A stretch of DNA of 64,000 bases from contig NZ_FNHY01000008.1 of the NCBI RefSeq assembly GCF_900103605.1, positions 1 to 64,000 of the forward strand. The letters are read 5' to 3'. Position numbers and translations under genes: made by a program. Below are positions 1 to 11,650 of this stretch, piece after piece (position 1 is the stretch's first letter; each line of letters begins with the position of its first letter). Source of the DNA: Psychrobacillus sp. OK028. GTDB lineage: Bacteria > Bacillota > Bacilli > Bacillales_A > Planococcaceae. The notes beneath the pieces were generated by a model. That model made no database searches, was not told the DNA's origin, and saw only the letters and a list, made by a program, of their open reading frames with translations.

Positions 1-44
1 CCGCCAGCGTTCGTCCTGAGCCAGGATCAAACTCTCCATAATAG
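1..44 (-). rRNA. 16S rRNA gene, 5' end only
   Basis: Read on the minus strand, this is the highly conserved start of bacterial 16S rRNA (AGAGTTTGATCCTGGCTCAG region). The gene runs leftward out of the window, so only about 44 bases are present. The exact mature 5' end is estimated. An rRNA operon downstream of gyrA matches the rrnO position of Bacillus subtilis. Confidence 0.97.
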
Positions 45-204
45 AGAACTTAAAAAGCTCATTTTGTTTTGCTGGCATCATCATTAAATGATGTCAAAAA
101 TTGTTTTGCTATCAAACTAACTAAGTTAGCAGATAGCTTTATGTCTTAACGTTTTGCATGTTCAGTTTTCAATGTTCATGTTGTTGTTATGTCGTTTTGG
201 CGAC
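45..204 (-). other. rRNA operon leader
   Basis: Transcribed spacer between the rRNA promoter and the 16S gene. It holds a boxA-like antitermination sequence (TTGAAAACTGAACA on the minus strand, 159-172) and a short hairpin at about 73-96 that may take part in RNase III processing. Both assignments rest on resemblance to Bacillus rRNA leaders. Confidence 0.6.
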
Positions 205-239
205 TTCTATATATTATCAAGTTCTCAGGGATATGTCAA
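205..239 (-). promoter_or_regulatory. rRNA operon sigma-A promoter
   Basis: On the minus strand a perfect -35 TTGACA (239-234) is followed after 17 bases by a -10 TAATAT (216-211), with the 16S gene about 160 bases downstream. Only one promoter was seen, whereas many Bacillus rrn operons carry two. Confidence 0.85.
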
Positions 240-260
240 CACTTTAATTGAAAATAATAT

Positions 261-463
261 TAAGAAGCTGGGATAGAGGTATAAATTTATAGAATCTAGC
301 CTAAATCTACATACAGATTCGATACTTTATAAATTGATTGTAGTAGAAGATTGACTCCTCGGGGAACAGCACGAAGCCTGTGTCTACAGGATCCGACCTT
401 GCCCCGGAAGGTGTCCCTGGACCGGAAATCGATTTTGTTTATGGGTTTTGTCCCAGCATCTTA
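261..463. repeat. GC-rich structured intergenic repeat, copy 1
   Basis: A segment of about 200 bases bounded by inverted repeats (TAAGAAGCTGGGA at 261-273 and TCCCAGCATCTTA at 451-463, one mismatch). The core at 345-432 is much richer in GC than its surroundings and aligns by eye with the repeat at 23901-24090 in opposite orientation: both contain GACTCC..GGGAA.AGCACGA near one end and CC.CGGAA.G.GTCC..GGAAATC near the other. It lies between the convergent end of the HD-GYP gene and the rRNA promoter and has no coding potential that I trust. Confidence 0.6.
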
Positions 464-469
464 ACTTAA

Positions 470-1576
470 TTAACTAATAACGCTCTCTATGTGAATGGAT
501 CTTTTCGCAGCTAAATCTATTATTTGCCCACTGTCTGATAATCGAATCATTGGACGCATTGGAGAATCTCTATGTAAGAAAACTACTTCTCCTTTTTCTC
601 CTGATGATAGAAGTACACTAGTTGAAATAGGAAGAGACCCTACTAATTCTATTAATTTGTTTACTACTTCTATATTAAACTGTCCAAACCCTTCTTCTCG
701 AATCATTTCTAATACTTTAAAAGAAGAGCTTTTAGCACGATAAATACGTTCTGATGTCATCGCATGGTAGACATCTGCTACAGCAATAATTTGAGCATAA
801 ACAGAAACATCATTCATTTTATCGCTTTTTGGGTAGCCACTCCCATCTAGACGTTCATGATGTTGGAAGATTGCTAATTTCATCTCAGGTTTTAGTAAAG
901 GACTATCTTTAATCATTTGAAAGCTGTAAATAGTATGTTTTTTTACCTCTGAAAAGTCGGATTCTGTTAAAGCAGATTTTTTTTCTCGTATTTTCGGATC
1001 TACTTTTGCCATACCTATATCAGCCATCAAACCAGCAGTAGCCATTTGTGTTATTTGACCAGATGAAAAATTTAACTTTTTAGCTATAGCACCTGAAATA
1101 ATTCCCACAGCTATTGAATGATGTGCAATATATTTATCCATCATGGAATACATATTTAACAGAGAAAATACTTGTTTTTCTATCATTGCTTTTTCGACTA
1201 GAGGCATGATTATATTCCGTAACTTCGCCACATCTACTTTCATACCAGCTTCCCAGCTTACAAACTCTTTATAGAAACTATCTACGGCCTCTTTATATAA
1301 TTGTACAAAACTAGTATTAACTATCGTTTTTTCTTCTTTTTGAATTAATACCTCTTTATCTTCGGTTAACTTTTTAATCTCTTCCTCTGATCTATTAAAA
1401 ACATTTTCTAGGGCCACAGGTACTTTTGTTATATTAAAAGCTCGCAAAACTTGAATAAGCTCTCTAGTTACCTTTGACTCTTTATGAATGATAGGTGAAT
1501 TAGTATTAACTAATATATCTTCCGCGATTATTGCGCCCAATTTCAATTCCTCTAAGTTGATGAGGGTTTGGCTCAT
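470..1576 (-). CDS. HD-GYP domain protein with degenerate HD motif
   Basis: Protein of 368 residues. HD-GYP proteins normally hydrolyse cyclic di-GMP. The C-terminal signature HHERLDGSGYP is intact at about residues 239-249, as are upstream histidines (HH at 152-153, H214). The metal-binding HD pair, normally inside HDIGK, reads ADIGM at 185-189, so the histidine and the following lysine are both replaced. The N-terminal 100 residues are a non-catalytic region often seen in firmicute HD-GYP proteins. The start follows an AAGGGG ribosome site. The gene lies between gyrA and the rRNA operon, as in related Planococcaceae. Family membership is certain; enzymatic activity is doubtful. Confidence 0.9.
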   Translation of the reverse strand: MSQTLINLEELKLGAIIAEDILVNTNSPIIHKESKVTRELIQVLRAFNITKVPVALENVFNRSEEEIKKLTEDKEVLIQKEEKTIVNTSFVQLYKEAVDSFYKEFVSWEAGMKVDVAKLRNIIMPLVEKAMIEKQVFSLLNMYSMMDKYIAHHSIAVGIISGAIAKKLNFSSGQITQMATAGLMADIGMAKVDPKIREKKSALTESDFSEVKKHTIYSFQMIKDSPLLKPEMKLAIFQHHERLDGSGYPKSDKMNDVSVYAQIIAVADVYHAMTSERIYRAKSSSFKVLEMIREEGFGQFNIEVVNKLIELVGSLPISTSVLLSSGEKGEVVFLHRDSPMRPMIRLSDSGQIIDLAAKRSIHIESVIS

Positions 1577-1659
1577 TTAGTATTCCCCTTTTCCAAATAT
1601 TTCTTTAATTATACTAAATATTCACATGGAAAGTATATGTAAAAAAACTAACTAAAAAG

Positions 1660-1692
1660 TAAAAACACCCTCCCAAAATGGAAAGGTGTTTA
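1660..1692 (-). terminator. gyrA rho-independent terminator
   Basis: On the minus strand, a stem formed by AAACACC and GGTGTTT arms is followed by a run of T, directly after the gyrA stop codon. Confidence 0.75.
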
Positions 1693-1698
1693 TTGTTT

Positions 1699-4215
1699 TT
1701 ATTCGGTTTGTTCTTCTGTTGTTGATGAATCGATGTCATTTGTAGAACTTTCTTCTAGATTGTCTTCAGCTTCTACATTCTCATCTTCTTCTTTTTCAAC
1801 TTTTGCTACAGTGGAGATTATCTCATCCTCTGCTAATCTCATTAAACGAACACCCTGTGTACTACGACCTGTTATAGAAATATCATTTACATCCATACGG
1901 ATCAGCATGCCGTTAATCGTAATGAGCATCAAGTCTTCTGTACCCCCAACAGCTTTAACAGCTGCTAAAGGACCGTTTTTGTCTGTAATATGACAAGTTT
2001 TCACTCCCATACCACCGCGAGTTTGTAAACGATATTCAGATTCTGGAGTACGCTTTCCGTATCCATTTTCAGTAACAACTAATATCTCTTGATCTGGCTC
2101 GATAATTTCCATGCCGACTACATAGTCATCATCCTTCAGACGAATACCTCTTACTCCTCCAGCAGTTCTACCCATGGAGCGTATGTCTGTTTCTTCGAAT
2201 CGAACCAATTTTCCTTGACGTGTACCAATAATAATCTGCTTGCTACCATCAGTTAGACGAACAGCAATCAGTTCATCATCTTCACGTAAGGAAATAGCAA
2301 TTAATCCATTCGCACGGATATGTGCAAATCCAGTTACAGGCGAGCGCTTAGTTACCCCGTGCTTAGTTGTGAAGATAAAGTATTTATCTTCTTCAAACGA
2401 TGCCATCGGAATCATTGCTGTGATGTGCTCATCTTTTTCTATACCTAAAAGATTTATAATCGGTAATCCTTTAGCTGTACGACCATACTCTGGGATCTCA
2501 AATCCTCGAGCTCGATAAACTTTACCTTTGTTTGTAAAGAAGAGAATTGTATCATGTGTTGATGTGTACAATAGATGCTCAACAAAGTCGTCTTCGTTTG
2601 TACCCATCCCTTGAACACCACGACCGCCTCTTTTTTGACTCTTATACGTATTAGCAGGTAAACGTTTAATGTAGCCTTTGTTTGTTAAAGTAAGAACAGA
2701 GTTTTCTACCGGGATTAAATCTTCATCCTCTAATACTTCTGCTCCTCCAGCAACAATTTCCGTTCGACGTTTGTCTGCATAGCGATCTTTTATTTCGGTA
2801 ATTTCTTCTGTTATGATTTCAACTACCCGATACTCATTTGCCAAAATGAATTTAAGTTCTTCAATTAATTTCATTAAGTTTTGATATTCTTCTTCAATTT
2901 TATCTCGTTCTAAACCAGTTAAACGTTGTAATCGCATATCTAAAATTGCTTGAGCTTGTCTTTCGGATAAATTGAATGACTCCATCAATCCATTTTTTGC
3001 TTCTTCACCTGTTTGTGAAGCTCGGATTAACTTGATAATTTCATCAATATGATCTAAAGCAATTCGAAGTCCTTCTAAAATATGTGCGCGGTCTTCCGCT
3101 TTGTTCAGTTCAAACTGGGTACGACGACGTATTACCACTTTTTGATGTTCTAAGTAATGATAGAGCATTTCTTTTATGTTCAAGACTTTGGGTTGATTGT
3201 CTACTAATGCAAGCATATTAACCCCGAAGCTTGATTGTAATGCAGTTTGTTTATATAAGTTATTTAATAATACGTGAGAATTTGCATCCTTCCGTACTTC
3301 AATAACAATTCGCATTCCATTACGGTCAGATTCATCTGCCAAGTGGGTAATGCCATCTATCTTTTTATCGCGTACTAACTCCGCAATTTTTTCTATTAAG
3401 CGTGCTTTATTTACTTGGAATGGTAATTCTTTTACAATAATAACTTCTTTACCACTTGATTTAACTTCAATTTCTACTTTCGCACGAATTAATATAGATC
3501 CTCTACCTGTTTCATACGCACGACGAATACCACTTCGTCCTAAAATTATCCCACCTGTTGGAAAATCAGGTCCGGGTATAATAGACATCAGTTCTTCAAG
3601 TGTAATTGCAGGATTTTCAGCTAAAGCCAATACTCCGTCAATTACTTCTCCTAAATTATGAGATGGAATATTCGTAGCCATACCAACTGCAATTCCTGAA
3701 GCTCCATTTACAAGTAAGTTAGGAAATCTACTTGGTAATACAACAGGCTCTTTTTCTTGTCCATCATAGTTATCTTTGTAATCTATTGTGTTTTTGTTAA
3801 TATCACGCAATAATTCCATTGCAATTTTAGACATTCTGGATTCTGTATAACGCATTGCTGCTGCTCCATCGCCATCCACGGAACCGAAGTTACCATGTCC
3901 ATCTACTAACATGTAGCGGTAGCTCCAATCCTGCGCCATACGTACCATTGCATCATAAATAGATGAGTCACCATGTGGATGGTATTTCCCCATTACGTCT
4001 CCTACAATACGAGCCGATTTTTTATGAGGTTTATCAGGCGTATTGCCCAACTCTTGCATACCATATAAAATTCGACGATGTACAGGCTTTAGCCCGTCAC
4101 GAACGTCTGGTAAGGCACGGGATACAATAACACTCATCGCATAGTCTAAAAATGAGGTTCTCATTTCTGTACTAATATTGATTCCCTTTACGCCTTTATT
4201 CGGTATTTCTGACAT
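1699..4215 (-). CDS. gyrA: DNA gyrase subunit A
   Basis: Subunit of the A2B2 gyrase that introduces negative supercoils; it carries the strand-breaking and rejoining activity. The 838 residues include the catalytic tyrosine in AAMRYTES (Tyr123), the quinolone-determining region [10 protein letters not shown] at 81-90 with the wild-type Ser84, and C-terminal beta-propeller repeats including the GyrA box QKRGGRG. The tail beyond about residue 805 is acidic and low in complexity (many E, D, S, T), as in other Bacillales. The start follows GGAGGT at good spacing. It lies 27 bases downstream of gyrB and is presumably cotranscribed with it. Confidence 0.99.
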   Translation of the reverse strand: MSEIPNKGVKGINISTEMRTSFLDYAMSVIVSRALPDVRDGLKPVHRRILYGMQELGNTPDKPHKKSARIVGDVMGKYHPHGDSSIYDAMVRMAQDWSYRYMLVDGHGNFGSVDGDGAAAMRYTESRMSKIAMELLRDINKNTIDYKDNYDGQEKEPVVLPSRFPNLLVNGASGIAVGMATNIPSHNLGEVIDGVLALAENPAITLEELMSIIPGPDFPTGGIILGRSGIRRAYETGRGSILIRAKVEIEVKSSGKEVIIVKELPFQVNKARLIEKIAELVRDKKIDGITHLADESDRNGMRIVIEVRKDANSHVLLNNLYKQTALQSSFGVNMLALVDNQPKVLNIKEMLYHYLEHQKVVIRRRTQFELNKAEDRAHILEGLRIALDHIDEIIKLIRASQTGEEAKNGLMESFNLSERQAQAILDMRLQRLTGLERDKIEEEYQNLMKLIEELKFILANEYRVVEIITEEITEIKDRYADKRRTEIVAGGAEVLEDEDLIPVENSVLTLTNKGYIKRLPANTYKSQKRGGRGVQGMGTNEDDFVEHLLYTSTHDTILFFTNKGKVYRARGFEIPEYGRTAKGLPIINLLGIEKDEHITAMIPMASFEEDKYFIFTTKHGVTKRSPVTGFAHIRANGLIAISLREDDELIAVRLTDGSKQIIIGTRQGKLVRFEETDIRSMGRTAGGVRGIRLKDDDYVVGMEIIEPDQEILVVTENGYGKRTPESEYRLQTRGGMGVKTCHITDKNGPLAAVKAVGGTEDLMLITINGMLIRMDVNDISITGRSTQGVRLMRLAEDEIISTVAKVEKEEDENVEAEDNLEESSTNDIDSSTTEEQTE

Positions 4216-4242
4216 CCTAAAGACCTCCAGTCACACACATTC

Positions 4243-6192
<1,950 letters not shown>

Positions 6193-6281
6193 TCATTCAA
6201 TAATGGAGATTCATTTAATAACTTTGACTATTTGAATCATTTTCATAAAAACGTACTCTTATTAGTGAAATCCTAACAACA

Positions 6282-6340
6282 CTGATTTCTGCTCTAGGCA
6301 AACTTTTTCCGCGGGCTCATGCTGTTGCCGCTGAAGAATC
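6282..6340. repeat. GC-rich structured intergenic repeat, copy 3 (internally deleted)
   Basis: In the recF-gyrB spacer. The segment keeps the two ends of the family seen at 23901-24090 (TGATTTC then TTTCCGCGGGC, and CATGCTGTT.CCGCTG then GAATC) but lacks the middle 130 bases or so. This spacer, 6193-6424, holds no gene that I can support. Confidence 0.55.
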
Positions 6341-6424
6341 TTTTTTTAAAACGAATAAAAAACTAAGATATAAAGTAAACATTCGTGTTTTTAAATATAT
6401 TTAGGAATTATGAAATTGACTTAT

Positions 6425-7540
6425 TTATTTATCTTTTACTGCACCTTGTTCCACATGAAACAATTCTGCTTGTTGAATAGTCTCATGTGCTATTCCTTCA
6501 ACACTTGTGGTCGTTACAAACGTTTGGACATCTCCTTGAATTGTATTTAACAAGTGAGATTGTCGATAGTCATCTAATTCTGATAGTACGTCATCCAGTA
6601 ATAAAACAGGAGATTCACCAACCTCCTGTTTTATTAATTCGATTTCAGCGAGCTTCAAAGATAATGCAGTAGTACGCTGCTGTCCTTGAGATCCATAAGT
6701 TTGAACGTCATAGTCATTTACAAAGAATTGCAAATCATCGCGATGTGGACCGATTAAGGATACACCTCGGTAGAGTTCTCTATTTTGACTATCTGCTATC
6801 TTTTTTTCAAGATGATTTTTCATTTCGTTTGAGGACCACTCTGGTTGAATGCCGGTAGTGGAATTATAGGTAATTCGCAATTTCTCTAGACCTCTAGAGA
6901 TTCCAAAGTGAATTGGTTCCGCCCATTGTTGTAATAATTGCATAAAATGAAATCTTTTTTGTATCACTTTTACTGCTGCATCTATATATTGTTCTGTATA
7001 AACATCGAACATCACATCATTTAACATAGGCTTACCTTGATGTTGTTTTAAAATATGATTTCGCTGCTTCATTATTTTTTGAAAATGAAGTAAATCATGT
7101 AAATAGATAGGGGAAATTTGACCGATTTCCATATCAAGAAATCGTCTTCTCACTTGTGGACTTCCTTTTACTAAATATAAATCTTCTGGCGCAAACATTA
7201 CTACATTCAGCTGACCTATATAATCGCTTAAACGGGTTTGCTCTAAATGGTTTACTTTAGCTTTTTTTCCTTTTTTTGAAAGAATTAATTCTAAAGGCAA
7301 ATGACCATATTTTTTTTGTATATCCCCTCTTATTTTACCATAGTCTGCTTCCCAACGTATCAATTCTTTATCATTAGAAGTTCTATGAGATTTTGCCATG
7401 GATAATACATAGAGAGATTCCATTAAATTTGTTTTGCCTTGTGCATTTTCACCTATTAGCACATTGATTTTAGAGGAAAATTTCATCTCAATTGAATCGT
7501 AATTACGGAAATCTTTTAACTCTAACCGTTCAATATACAT
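6425..7540 (-). CDS. recF: DNA replication and repair protein RecF
   Basis: SMC-like ATPase that, with RecO and RecR, loads RecA at single-strand gaps. The 371 residues include Walker [10 protein letters not shown] near residue 33, an ABC-type signature region, and Walker [12 protein letters not shown] near the C terminus. The start is the ATG at 7540, giving [16 protein letters not shown], the usual RecF beginning; the frame extends eight residues further but overlaps yaaA. The start lies one base beyond the yaaA stop, so translation is probably coupled. Its 3' end contains a near-parS sequence at 6447-6462. Confidence 0.98.
   Translation of the reverse strand: MYIERLELKDFRNYDSIEMKFSSKINVLIGENAQGKTNLMESLYVLSMAKSHRTSNDKELIRWEADYGKIRGDIQKKYGHLPLELILSKKGKKAKVNHLEQTRLSDYIGQLNVVMFAPEDLYLVKGSPQVRRRFLDMEIGQISPIYLHDLLHFQKIMKQRNHILKQHQGKPMLNDVMFDVYTEQYIDAAVKVIQKRFHFMQLLQQWAEPIHFGISRGLEKLRITYNSTTGIQPEWSSNEMKNHLEKKIADSQNRELYRGVSLIGPHRDDLQFFVNDYDVQTYGSQGQQRTTALSLKLAEIELIKQEVGESPVLLLDDVLSELDDYRQSHLLNTIQGDVQTFVTTTSVEGIAHETIQQAELFHVEQGAVKDK
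6447..6462. promoter_or_regulatory. parS-like site, one mismatch, inside recF
   Basis: TGTTCCACATGAAACA differs from the perfect site at 19956 by one base in the central CACGTG. Whether ParB binds it is unknown; the mismatch breaks the palindrome at its centre. Confidence 0.4.
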
Positions 7541-7541
7541 A

Positions 7542-7772
7542 TCAATCCCCGTTCTCAGGTCCAACCAGTTTAAATCTTCCTACTTCCGGGATGTTTACGA
7601 CATCATTATGACGTAGTTTACGACCTCGTCTTTGATCCACTTCTCCGTTCACATATACCTCATGCTCACTCAAAAACCATTTGGCCATTCCACCGGAGCT
7701 AATTGCATCTGTCATTTTTAATAATTGCCCAAGTGTTATAAATTCTGAGTCAAATCGAATTTCTTCCAACAA
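7542..7772 (-). CDS. yaaA: S4-domain RNA-binding protein YaaA
   Basis: Small protein of 76 residues with an S4-like RNA-binding fold ([20 protein letters not shown], then [21 protein letters not shown]). Homologues lie between dnaN and recF throughout Bacillales and have been linked to ribosome assembly. The start is TTG (7772 or the next codon) preceded by AGGAGAAGAGG. It is directly followed by recF. Confidence 0.93.
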   Translation of the reverse strand: MLEEIRFDSEFITLGQLLKMTDAISSGGMAKWFLSEHEVYVNGEVDQRRGRKLRHNDVVNIPEVGRFKLVGPENGD

Positions 7773-7831
7773 TAATTCAACCTCTTCTCCTAATCATTAT
7801 CCCTTCATTTTACCCCAAATAACGAAATAAG

Positions 7832-7862
7832 TAAAAAAGATAGCCACAAACGTGACTATCCT
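7832..7862 (-). terminator. dnaN terminator
   Basis: On the minus strand, GATAGTCAC and GTGGCTATC form a stem followed by TTTTTTAC, a few bases after the dnaN stop. Confidence 0.8.
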
Positions 7863-7869
7863 TAACATA

Positions 7870-9006
7870 TTAGTAAGTTCTTACTGGTAAAATTAGTTGC
7901 AATATTGAATCGTCATGAACAGATTTCAAAATAAATGGTCTCATAGCACCTGTGAATAAAATCTTCACATCTTGACCATCAATAGCTTTTAATGCATCCA
8001 TCATATATTTGGCGCTGAATGAAATTTTTAATTCTTCCCCGACTATTTCTTCCGCTTGAATTTGTTCTTCTACATTCCCGATCTCCGGAGAGTTAGAAGA
8101 CACTTCTATAAATCCATTACCCAAAGTGGAAAAGCGTACGACATTGTTTCTTTCTTCACGAGCAAGTAAAGAGGCTCTGTCAATGGCTTGCAATAAAGAT
8201 TTACTATTCACCAAAATAGTTGTTTTGTTTTCACTAGGGATTAATCTTGACGTATCTGGATAATTACCCTCTAATAAGCGCGAGTAGAATAGTACGTTAC
8301 CTGTTTTAAATAAAACTTGTTGTTGAGTCATCACAATTGCTACTTCTGATGATGTTTCTTCTAAAATTTTATTTAATTCATTTAAGCTTTTCCCAGGAAC
8401 TACTATACTGTATTCTCCTTCTGGCAAATCCTTAATAGCTGTTTTTCTTTTCGCCAATCGATGACTATCAGTTGCTATACAGTGTAGTTCTCCTTCTTTA
8501 ACCTGCCAATTGACACCTGTAAGAACTGGACGACTTTCTGAAGTAGATACAGCAAATACAGTTTCTTTAATAATAGATTTGAGTAAATCAGATGGAATAA
8601 AGAACTGTCTATCCTCTTCTATTTGAGGCAGCAATGGATATTCTGATGCATCCAATCCAATTAAATTAAATTCTGATTTACCTGATCTAATATGAGTTTG
8701 GAATTGATTGGTTACTTCAATTTCAACATCATTTGTTGGTAACTTACGTACAATCTCATTAAATACTCTTGCCTGTAAAACGATAGAGCCTGGTTCAGTA
8801 ATACTGATAACTTGTTCTCCATTTATTTCAACAGGTATAAAAGTTTGAATAGTAATATCTGAATCACTACCAGTAATATAAAGTCCTTTATTAGTTACTT
8901 CTAACTTTAATCCAGTAAGAATTGGAATTGTTGTTTTGGAACTTACTGCTTTTATAACATCACTTAATCCTTCTAATAAACTATCTCTCATTACTTCGAA
9001 TTTCAT
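7870..9006 (-). CDS. dnaN: DNA polymerase III sliding clamp (beta subunit)
   Basis: Ring-shaped processivity clamp for DNA polymerase III. The 378 residues match the family's usual length and its three repeated clamp domains; typical segments are TTIPILTGLKLE near the start and the C-terminal ILPVRTY, close to the canonical LPMRL-like end. The ATG start follows GTGAGG. It lies downstream of dnaA across the 173-base spacer that holds part of the origin. Confidence 0.99.
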   Translation of the reverse strand: MKFEVMRDSLLEGLSDVIKAVSSKTTIPILTGLKLEVTNKGLYITGSDSDITIQTFIPVEINGEQVISITEPGSIVLQARVFNEIVRKLPTNDVEIEVTNQFQTHIRSGKSEFNLIGLDASEYPLLPQIEEDRQFFIPSDLLKSIIKETVFAVSTSESRPVLTGVNWQVKEGELHCIATDSHRLAKRKTAIKDLPEGEYSIVVPGKSLNELNKILEETSSEVAIVMTQQQVLFKTGNVLFYSRLLEGNYPDTSRLIPSENKTTILVNSKSLLQAIDRASLLAREERNNVVRFSTLGNGFIEVSSNSPEIGNVEEQIQAEEIVGEELKISFSAKYMMDALKAIDGQDVKILFTGAMRPFILKSVHDDSILQLILPVRTY

Positions 9007-9179
9007 TTTTATACCTCACTTATATAATTATTAATTATTTAAAAGAATAATAGATATAGTACTAGGGCTTGTGGATATGTTGATAAGTCTTTTTTCCTTT
9101 ACTTAGAGTTACTTGTCCACATGTGTATAAGTTGTGTTTAAGTAATCTAGTAAACTAAGCGTTTATCCACAAACTCTTT
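9007..9179 (-). other. oriC, dnaA-dnaN part: DnaA boxes, DnaA-trios and DUE
   Basis: Contains DnaA boxes TTATCCACA (9163-9171, perfect) and one-mismatch boxes at 9123-9131, 9113-9121 and 9070-9078. Read on the minus strand, the last box is followed by the GC patch GCCC, then a run with TAG/TAC/TAT triplets (about 9066-9044) and an AT-rich stretch (9018-9050). This matches the B. subtilis unwinding element, where DnaA boxes, a short GC patch and DnaA-trios precede the melting site. The dnaN ribosome site lies at the end. Confidence 0.8.
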
Positions 9180-10523
9180 TTATCTACCCAGAATAGATTT
9201 AATTTGTTTTACGTCATCTTGAAGATTTGTATCTTCTTTTAACATTTTGGATATTTTTTCATGAGCATGAATAACAGTTGTGTGGTCACGTCCACCAAAC
9301 TCTTCCCCGATTTTTGGTAACGAAAAATCAGTTAACTCTCTTGAAAGATACATTGCAACTTGTCGTGGAAATGCAATTGACTTTGTGCGTTTTTTAGCGA
9401 CAAAATCTTCTAACCTAATATGGAAATGCTCCCCAACTACCTTTTGGATATCTAAAATCGTAATAATTCTCGGACGAGCATTTGGCAGGATATCTTTAAG
9501 AGCCTCTGCAGCCAAGTCAATATTAATGTCCTTATTAATAAGTGAAGAATAGGCAACTACACGAATAAGAGCACCTTCTAGTTCACGTATATTGGAATCT
9601 ATTTGATTTGCTATATATGCCATTACATCATCAGATATATCTAATCCATCGGCACGGGCCTTTTTACGCAAAATAGCAATACGAGTTTCTAAATCTGGTG
9701 GTGCAATATCTGTTATTAATCCCCATTCGAAGCGAGAACGTAAACGATCTTCTAAAGTAGGAATTTCTTTAGGTGGACGGTCACTAGAAATGACAATTTG
9801 CTTTGATTCCTCATGCAGGGCATTAAAAGTATGGAAAAATTCTTCTTGAGTTGATTCTTTTCCTGCAAGGAACTGAATATCATCTATTAATAGAACATCT
9901 ACATTTCTATATTTATTGCGGAAATTGACAGCTTTATTATCTCTAATAGAGTTTATGAACTCATTTGTAAACTTCTCTGAAGATAAATAAACCACTTTAG
10001 CATTTGGATTGTGTTCTTGTACATAGTGACCAATCGCATGCATTAAGTGGGTTTTTCCTAATCCAACTCCTCCATATATGAAAAGTGGGTTATAGGCTTT
10101 TGCAGGTGCTTCGGCTACAGCTAAAGATGCTGCATGAGCGAAGCGATTACCAGATCCAATGACAAATGTATCGAATGTATTTTTAGAATTTAACATCCCT
10201 GGTGAAAAATCTGGTTGATCTCCGTTATTTGCAGGGGTTTTTGGTTTAGGAATGTCGAAATCATCGATATCGATATTTTTAGGTACGACAAATGATATAA
10301 GCAGTTCGTTACCGGTTAACTCAGTTAAAATACCAGCTATTAGGTGAACATAATGATTTTCTAGCCAATCCCTAGCAAATGAATTGGGCGCAGCTATCGT
10401 GACAGTTTCTCCTTTATAAGAAAGTAGTTTCGTCGACTTCAGCCAAGTTTCAAAACTTGGTTTAGATGTTTTCTTTTCTACTTCAGAGAGAACTTTAGCC
10501 CAAAGTTCTTCTAAATGTTCCAA
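9180..10523 (-). CDS. dnaA: Chromosomal replication initiator DnaA
   Basis: AAA+ initiator that binds DnaA boxes and melts the origin. The 447 residues show an N-terminal helicase-interaction domain (1-80), a linker, Walker [10 protein letters not shown] near 150, Walker [11 protein letters not shown], and the C-terminal DNA-binding signature with [11 protein letters not shown]. The start is TTG at 10523, preceded by AAGGAG; no ATG nearby fits the family N terminus. The gene is flanked on both sides by DnaA-box clusters, implying autoregulation as well as origin function. Confidence 0.99.
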   Translation of the reverse strand: MEHLEELWAKVLSEVEKKTSKPSFETWLKSTKLLSYKGETVTIAAPNSFARDWLENHYVHLIAGILTELTGNELLISFVVPKNIDIDDFDIPKPKTPANNGDQPDFSPGMLNSKNTFDTFVIGSGNRFAHAASLAVAEAPAKAYNPLFIYGGVGLGKTHLMHAIGHYVQEHNPNAKVVYLSSEKFTNEFINSIRDNKAVNFRNKYRNVDVLLIDDIQFLAGKESTQEEFFHTFNALHEESKQIVISSDRPPKEIPTLEDRLRSRFEWGLITDIAPPDLETRIAILRKKARADGLDISDDVMAYIANQIDSNIRELEGALIRVVAYSSLINKDINIDLAAEALKDILPNARPRIITILDIQKVVGEHFHIRLEDFVAKKRTKSIAFPRQVAMYLSRELTDFSLPKIGEEFGGRDHTTVIHAHEKISKMLKEDTNLQDDVKQIKSILGR

Positions 10524-10952
10524 TTATCTAGTCTCCTTTACTGTAGATTTAGTCGTTAAACTCTTTTTCAATAAAATAAAATATGTATGACAAAATTCGA
10601 CATATACACAAATCCACCGATTGTGGATAAACTTTATAAAGTTATGGGAATAAACTTATCCACAGATTACTAACAATTGTGGATAAGAAAATTGAGTTAA
10701 ATATTTTTGAAAAAGTAAAACACAAGTATCTTAACAAAATAACATTGAAATTACAAGAGATTTAAGGGTTATCCACAATTATTTAATTATTAACATTATA
10801 AGTTGTCCACAATAGAATAATATGTGAAAAATATGTTCATAAGTATTGTGGATAATTTTTGAGTGAATTTTATTATACACAACACTTAAAAAAGATTCAC
10901 TCTTTATTGTGGATAACTATTTTTTTATGAGAGATAATAATTATTAAAAGTA
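10524..10952. other. oriC, DnaA-box cluster upstream of dnaA
   Basis: Gene-free AT-rich region holding six perfect 9-mer DnaA boxes: TGTGGATAA or its complement at 10622-10630, 10656-10664, 10678-10686, 10769-10777, 10847-10855 and 10908-10916. One-mismatch boxes lie at 10803-10811 and 10873-10881. The arrangement between divergent dnaA and rpmH is that of the bipartite Bacillus origin; together with the dnaA-dnaN spacer it forms oriC. The dnaA promoter must also lie here, but I see no convincing -35/-10 pair. Confidence 0.9.
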
Positions 10953-10953
10953 A

Positions 10954-10983
10954 TTGACAAAAGCCCTGTATTTTATATATAAT
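10954..10983 (+). promoter_or_regulatory. rpmH promoter
   Basis: Perfect -35 TTGACA at 10954-10959 and perfect -10 TATAAT at 10978-10983, spacer 18 bases, just outside the DnaA-box cluster and about 55 bases upstream of the rpmH start. Confidence 0.85.
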
Positions 10984-11037
10984 ATCGGAGACTGTCTTAG
11001 GAAGATTGAAGATGATCACTCAGGAGGTGTCATATAG

Positions 11038-11172
11038 ATGAAACGTACATTCCAACCAAATACACGTAAACGTGCCAAAAATCACGGTTTCCGCGCACGT
11101 ATGAGTACTAAAAACGGTCGCCGCGTACTTGCAGCCCGTCGTGCTAAAGGAAGAAAAGTGTTATCAGCATAA
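11038..11172 (+). CDS. rpmH: 50S ribosomal protein L34
   Basis: Basic protein of 44 residues, [20 protein letters not shown] and onward, the canonical L34. The ATG follows CAGGAGGTG. It is the first gene of the rightward replichore, upstream of rnpA as in nearly all bacteria. Confidence 0.99.
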   Translation: MKRTFQPNTRKRAKNHGFRARMSTKNGRRVLAARRAKGRKVLSA

Positions 11173-11174
11173 GT

Positions 11175-11203
11175 CCACTGACCATTTCAGTGGTCTTTTT
11201 TTC
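11175..11203 (+). terminator. terminator or attenuator after rpmH
   Basis: CCACTGA and TCAGTGG form a seven-pair stem with a five-base loop, followed by TCTTTTTTTC. Partial termination here would let L34 be made in excess over RnpA. Confidence 0.8.
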
Positions 11204-11235
11204 TTTTAAAACGATTAGTTGGAGCTGGTGAGAAG

Positions 11236-11583
11236 ATGAACAAAAAACAACGTATTAAAAAGAATGCAGAGTTCCAAACAATTTTCAAAAAGGGCAAGTC
11301 CTTTGCGAACAGACAATTTGTTGTTTACTGTTTAAATAAAGAAGAAGATTATTATCGAGTTGGATTATCTGTCAGTAAAAAAGTTGGGAATGCAGTAGTT
11401 CGCAACCGTATTAAACGATATATTAGACAAACCTTCCTTGAAATACATGATCAAGTATTTCCGAACATGGACTATATTATTATCGCCAGAAATCCGGCGG
11501 CCAAGTTAGACTATCATGAAACCAAAAAAAGTTTAGAACATGTTTTAAAAGTAGCTAAAGTCTTAAATAGGAAAAGTAAGTAG
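11236..11583 (+). CDS. rnpA: Ribonuclease P protein component
   Basis: Protein subunit of RNase P, which matures the 5' ends of tRNAs. Basic protein of 115 residues with the family signature [16 protein letters not shown] near residues 55-70. A GGAGCTGGTGAG ribosome site precedes the ATG. It lies between rpmH and yidC as expected. Confidence 0.98.
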   Translation: MNKKQRIKKNAEFQTIFKKGKSFANRQFVVYCLNKEEDYYRVGLSVSKKVGNAVVRNRIKRYIRQTFLEIHDQVFPNMDYIIIARNPAAKLDYHETKKSLEHVLKVAKVLNRKSK

Positions 11584-11650
11584 TAACTTTTTAAAGAAAT
11601 GGTAAGATAAAACGAAGAGATATATATAAGACATATTAGGGGGAAGAAGG

